Positions 61,105 to 64,000 of a stretch of 64,000 nucleotides of DNA are shown here, in pieces. Source of the stretch: Pelargonium cotyledonis (lineage: Eukaryota > Streptophyta > Magnoliopsida > Geraniales > Geraniaceae). The notes under the pieces were generated by a model, which worked only from the letters and a program-made list of their open reading frames with translations, made no database searches and had not been told where the DNA came from. Positions within the stretch are counted from its first letter, which is position 1. Each line of letters begins with the position of its first letter. The stretch spans positions 34,416 through 98,415 of the forward strand of contig JAYMTA010000020.1 of NCBI GenBank assembly GCA_036897625.1. The letters run 5' to 3'. Both the position numbers and the translations under genes were made by a program.

Positions 61105-62426
61105 ACTTTGCAACTTACTCTCCTTACGGGCTATGTCTTGCTTCTTATTATCCTGTAATCAGAAAACCTGGAAACAATAGGACACACTTCTTAGCCAAGG
61201 TTGAGTACTACACTCTCCTAACCCTCTTTCATTCGAAATTGAATTCCTTCTACTTACCTGTTCAGGAACCCTGTTTGACAATCTTTCAGTTCTATATAAC
61301 TTACTCCTTTTGAAAACTACTCCGTTTCTTACTCTTATACATACCTGTTTCTTAGGCCTACTACATATACCTGCGGCTTTCTTAAAAAAGCCTTACTCTT
61401 CATGATAACTCTACCATTAACCAGAATACAGTAAGACATGAGTTCAAGTCCTATCCTATATCATACCTATCTCACGAACTAGGCCTTCCTTAATACCTCT
61501 TTTATTAGTCTAGGACCCGTTTTTCTTAGTCTTTGTACTACCCGGCTCTGTAGCTGTCTTGCTCTTTGTAATACCTATACCTTTCTTAGTTGTAATCCTC
61601 CTCTTGAGTTCCTCCTTGTGACCGAAAAACTGGAAGAAAATAGGATACCGGGGAATCCAGAGGGGTGGAATGAATAACTAGGGACCCCTATCTCGAAAAG
61701 GGATAAAGTGCCAAACAAAATATTTTAGGACTTCTCTATCTTCGGTATTAAAAAGAGAGAATCTTTGCCGTACTTTTAAGAAAATCCTTAAGTTAAGCTT
61801 TGCTTTAACTCCCTATCTTAAACACTTAGAAAAAAGCAACTAGCTAGCCTGAAATTCCTCGTTTATTTAGATAAGAGAGAATCCTTTTGAGACAGAAACT
61901 CCGGTTCCGGTTATAAGGTGTGTGTTTAAAAACTTTTAAAATTGGATATTCTAGAAAAAGCATTCCGTTAGGTTCGATCTCAGATATCTCGTATGAGTTT
62001 TATCCCTCTAAACACTTGGGATACCCATTTTTGATAAGTCAACCCTGCAAGTAAGAGTACTTAAATTCCGTATTAAAAAAGAGATACTCATAGGAGCTAC
62101 TGCGTGCACGGTATTGGTATATCGGGAGTCCTTCCAACTTATATCTATTTTTTAGAATACCAAAACCAATTGTCTATTCATTAAACCTTTTTAACGTAAA
62201 TCCTAGGGATTTCCTCTTGCTCTAAGCGGGGTTTGTGAGTAATGATTAGAGATTCTTTTCCCAAAAATTTATAAAATACGAAAAAACACTAGACCTGAAG
62301 AAATGAGACCCTTTACTCTGACTCTTGTAATACAGAAGAATATTTAGTGGCACGATACGCTCGGAGGCATCTCTTAGCTGGGACTGTGATAAGCTTTTTA
62401 GTGACAAGACAAAACTTCCCTTGATT

Positions 62427-62492
62427 TAGATCCGGTAATTTGAGGTACAATCGATCCTTTGGTCATGAGTTCAAATCCTGTTGGTAGTAAGT
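62427..62492 (+). pseudogene. Weak tRNA-like fragment
   Basis: TTTGGTCATGAGTTCAAATC followed by CTGTTGG looks like the T-arm half of a tRNA gene. The upstream GATTTAGATCCGGTAATTTG could be a decayed D arm. Only the T loop is convincing. Confidence 0.3.
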
Positions 62493-62808
62493 TTTAATCT
62501 GATACTTACTCTTTTCGAATTTAGAGGAGGTTATTCTGCTGAAAAGTTTGAAGGATCATAGGTTTCGATTAGGGGGCTCGACTGCAAAAAGGGTATTGTA
62601 TTAAGTAGTTATGATAGTCAAATCATACCTTAAATAACCAACAAGATCCTCTTTTACTGACTTCTTTGACTTAGACTTAATTGACTTAAACTTCTTTTTC
62701 TGTATACTCCCAATCTTATTAGTTAGCCTCTGTTTCTGTATCTTGATAGCTATCCTAGTTGTAGTACTATTTGCAGCTAGACCTATCTTATATGAGCCTT
62801 TACCTTGA

Positions 62809-62829
62809 TCAGTGGAATCACTTATATAA
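62809..62829 (+). repeat. 21-bp dispersed repeat, copy 2
   Basis: TCAGTGGAATCACTTATAT followed by AA; lies inside the lysine-rich repeat cluster. Confidence 0.65.
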
Positions 62830-63560
62830 TGGACTTTCTTTATTCCTCGCTAACAGATTAGCCAGTTTCTTGCTCTTCCTCATATGGGTTCTACCTGTCT
62901 TAGGGGATCCTCTTGTCTTATAACCTGAAATACGAGCCCTACCCTTATGAGCTATAACTTTTTTAGTTGTACTCCTATTATAAAAACCTAAATTCTAGAC
63001 TCTTTTTTTTTTTAATCTTCTTTACTTTAGGTTCCTATAAGCGAAGCTCCTAATTAGACTTTAGATTTCCTGTCTTTAATAAATATAGTAAGTTTAGACT
63101 AGATCGCTAAATTCAAATAAATACAAAGAAATCACTTACCAGTTTTACCTCCCTGTGATCTTTTTAAGCCTGAGTTGTATGTTTTGCTCTATCCTCTGAA
63201 AACTTGAAACCTTTTACAACCCTTAAATACGCATTCTGTATTATATTTCTTTTCTCTACTCTTTCTGGATTAGAAGCAAGCTAGTTTTATATTCTATCTT
63301 TGTTCCTTTGACTTGGTTCCCAAAAGCATTCGGATAATCTCTTACCAAGCCCTTACTCTACCTTGACCTAAGAGGATCACAAACCTTTGACTTCATTACT
63401 GGAAACGCATTTGCAAAAAAAAAAAAACTCCTAACCTTTCTATAACCTGCACTCTGTATCTTATTTAGAGCCATACTCCTCTTTAGAGCTACATTCCCTA
63501 TCTTCAAAATAACTTCACCTGGAGCTAGAGAGAGTATACCCTTAGCTGCCGGTACTTATA

Positions 63561-64000
63561 AGGGGTTAAAAGTGCTTGTACAAACTTCGCAATGGAAAAT
63601 TTGTTAAGGGCAGTCCTATTATAAAAATCTTCCTAAAAGAAGCCTATAAGCAGCTCAGTTATATCTTATTAGTAATTATCTTGATCCCAAATACCTTATT
63701 GTATTGCCCTTAATTTCAGACATGTATGAGACCCTTACATTAGATTTGAAAGGAAAGGATAAAACGTCAAGTTCTTTGTAGTCACGTCATCCCCTTAATT
63801 TGCCCTTATTTGATCCTAGAGGAAGCCCGGCGGCAAGGGAGGTTGATTATAGACTTTAAAGTTGTCTTGACTCAGCATGGAGCCTCCTTCAGAATGGGTT
63901 TACACTTCTAGGATTTAATTTGATGAAGGTAAACTTAGATACTTTTTAGGAGTCACAACAAGATGAAATGCACACTTAAACTAGATTAATAGATTTGCTT
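63561..64000. other. Non-coding DNA, nothing recognised
   Basis: No open frame, RNA motif or repeat identified in the final 440 bases. Confidence 0.5.

Larger units (their letters stand above)
59950..63560. repeat. Cluster of lysine-codon-rich repeats, both orientations
   Basis: The sense unit is about ACAGGTNNAGCTMTNAAGACTAAGAA with N positions varying. The clearest copies lie on the minus strand at 60145-60170 and 61078-61104 (about 85 percent identical to each other). Others lie near 61535-61620, 62750-62800, 62880-62970 and 63440-63550, and plus-strand copies near 60050-60100 and 60510-60630. Translated, the copies read TAMKTKK, LALKTKK, GNVALKRSMALNK, GIGITKSKTA. Frames are interrupted by stops between copies. 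No gene is intact. Confidence 0.6.

Noticed and set aside
61425-61460. Possible T arm ATGAG-TTCAAGT-CCTAT
   Set aside because: One mismatch T arm only, with no other tRNA parts; it lies inside the lysine-rich repeat cluster.
1-64000. CRISPR array, bacterial insertion sequence or rRNA gene
   Set aside because: No regularly spaced identical repeats, no transposase frame and no conserved rRNA words were seen.

Overview
The window looks like part of a very gene-poor seed-plant mitochondrial genome, most likely an angiosperm. The evidence is one small island at about 26.6-28.1 kb on the minus strand. It holds a complete nad3 and the 3' part of nad1 (exons 2-5), both near-identical to seed-plant proteins over most of their length. 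A group II intron domain V/VI sits directly upstream of nad1 exon 2, which is the known trans-splicing arrangement of nad1 intron 1 (nad1i394). Both genes already encode the residues that most plants restore by C-to-U editing. The three later nad1 introns are absent. Together this suggests gene conversion by spliced and edited cDNA. Base composition by eye is about one third G+C, low for a plant mitochondrion.

Layout. 1-13.9 kb: AT-rich non-coding DNA with short hairpins and a few tRNA relics. 13.9-26.5 kb: a mosaic of old, diverged direct and inverted repeats. The left half is A+C-rich and the right half G+T-rich, as expected of an ancient large inverted duplication centred near 19.5-20 kb. 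26.6-28.1 kb: the gene island (trnN-like relic, nad3, trans-intron half, nad1 exons 2-5, all read leftward). 28.1-59.9 kb: more non-coding DNA with scattered tRNA relics, one 12-bp perfect hairpin and isolated members of a lysine-codon-rich repeat family. 59.9-63.6 kb: a cluster of that repeat family in both orientations. 63.6-64 kb: nothing recognised.

Function. The only clear products are two membrane subunits of respiratory complex I. nad3 and nad1 exons 2-5 lie 196 bp apart on one strand and are probably co-transcribed. The nad1 part must be joined in trans to an exon 1 transcript encoded elsewhere, because exon 1 was not found here. The usual neighbours rps12 (after nad3), rps13 (before nad1 exon 2) and matR (inside nad1 intron 4) are not seen.

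The rest appears to be expanded, decaying sequence. At least a dozen tRNA-shaped relics keep the D-loop GGTAGA or T-loop TTCAA words while their stems no longer pair. The repeat mosaic, the lysine-rich repeat family and the GGNTCC micro-hairpins are the least explained structures. No rRNA, CRISPR array, insertion sequence or complete tRNA gene could be supported.
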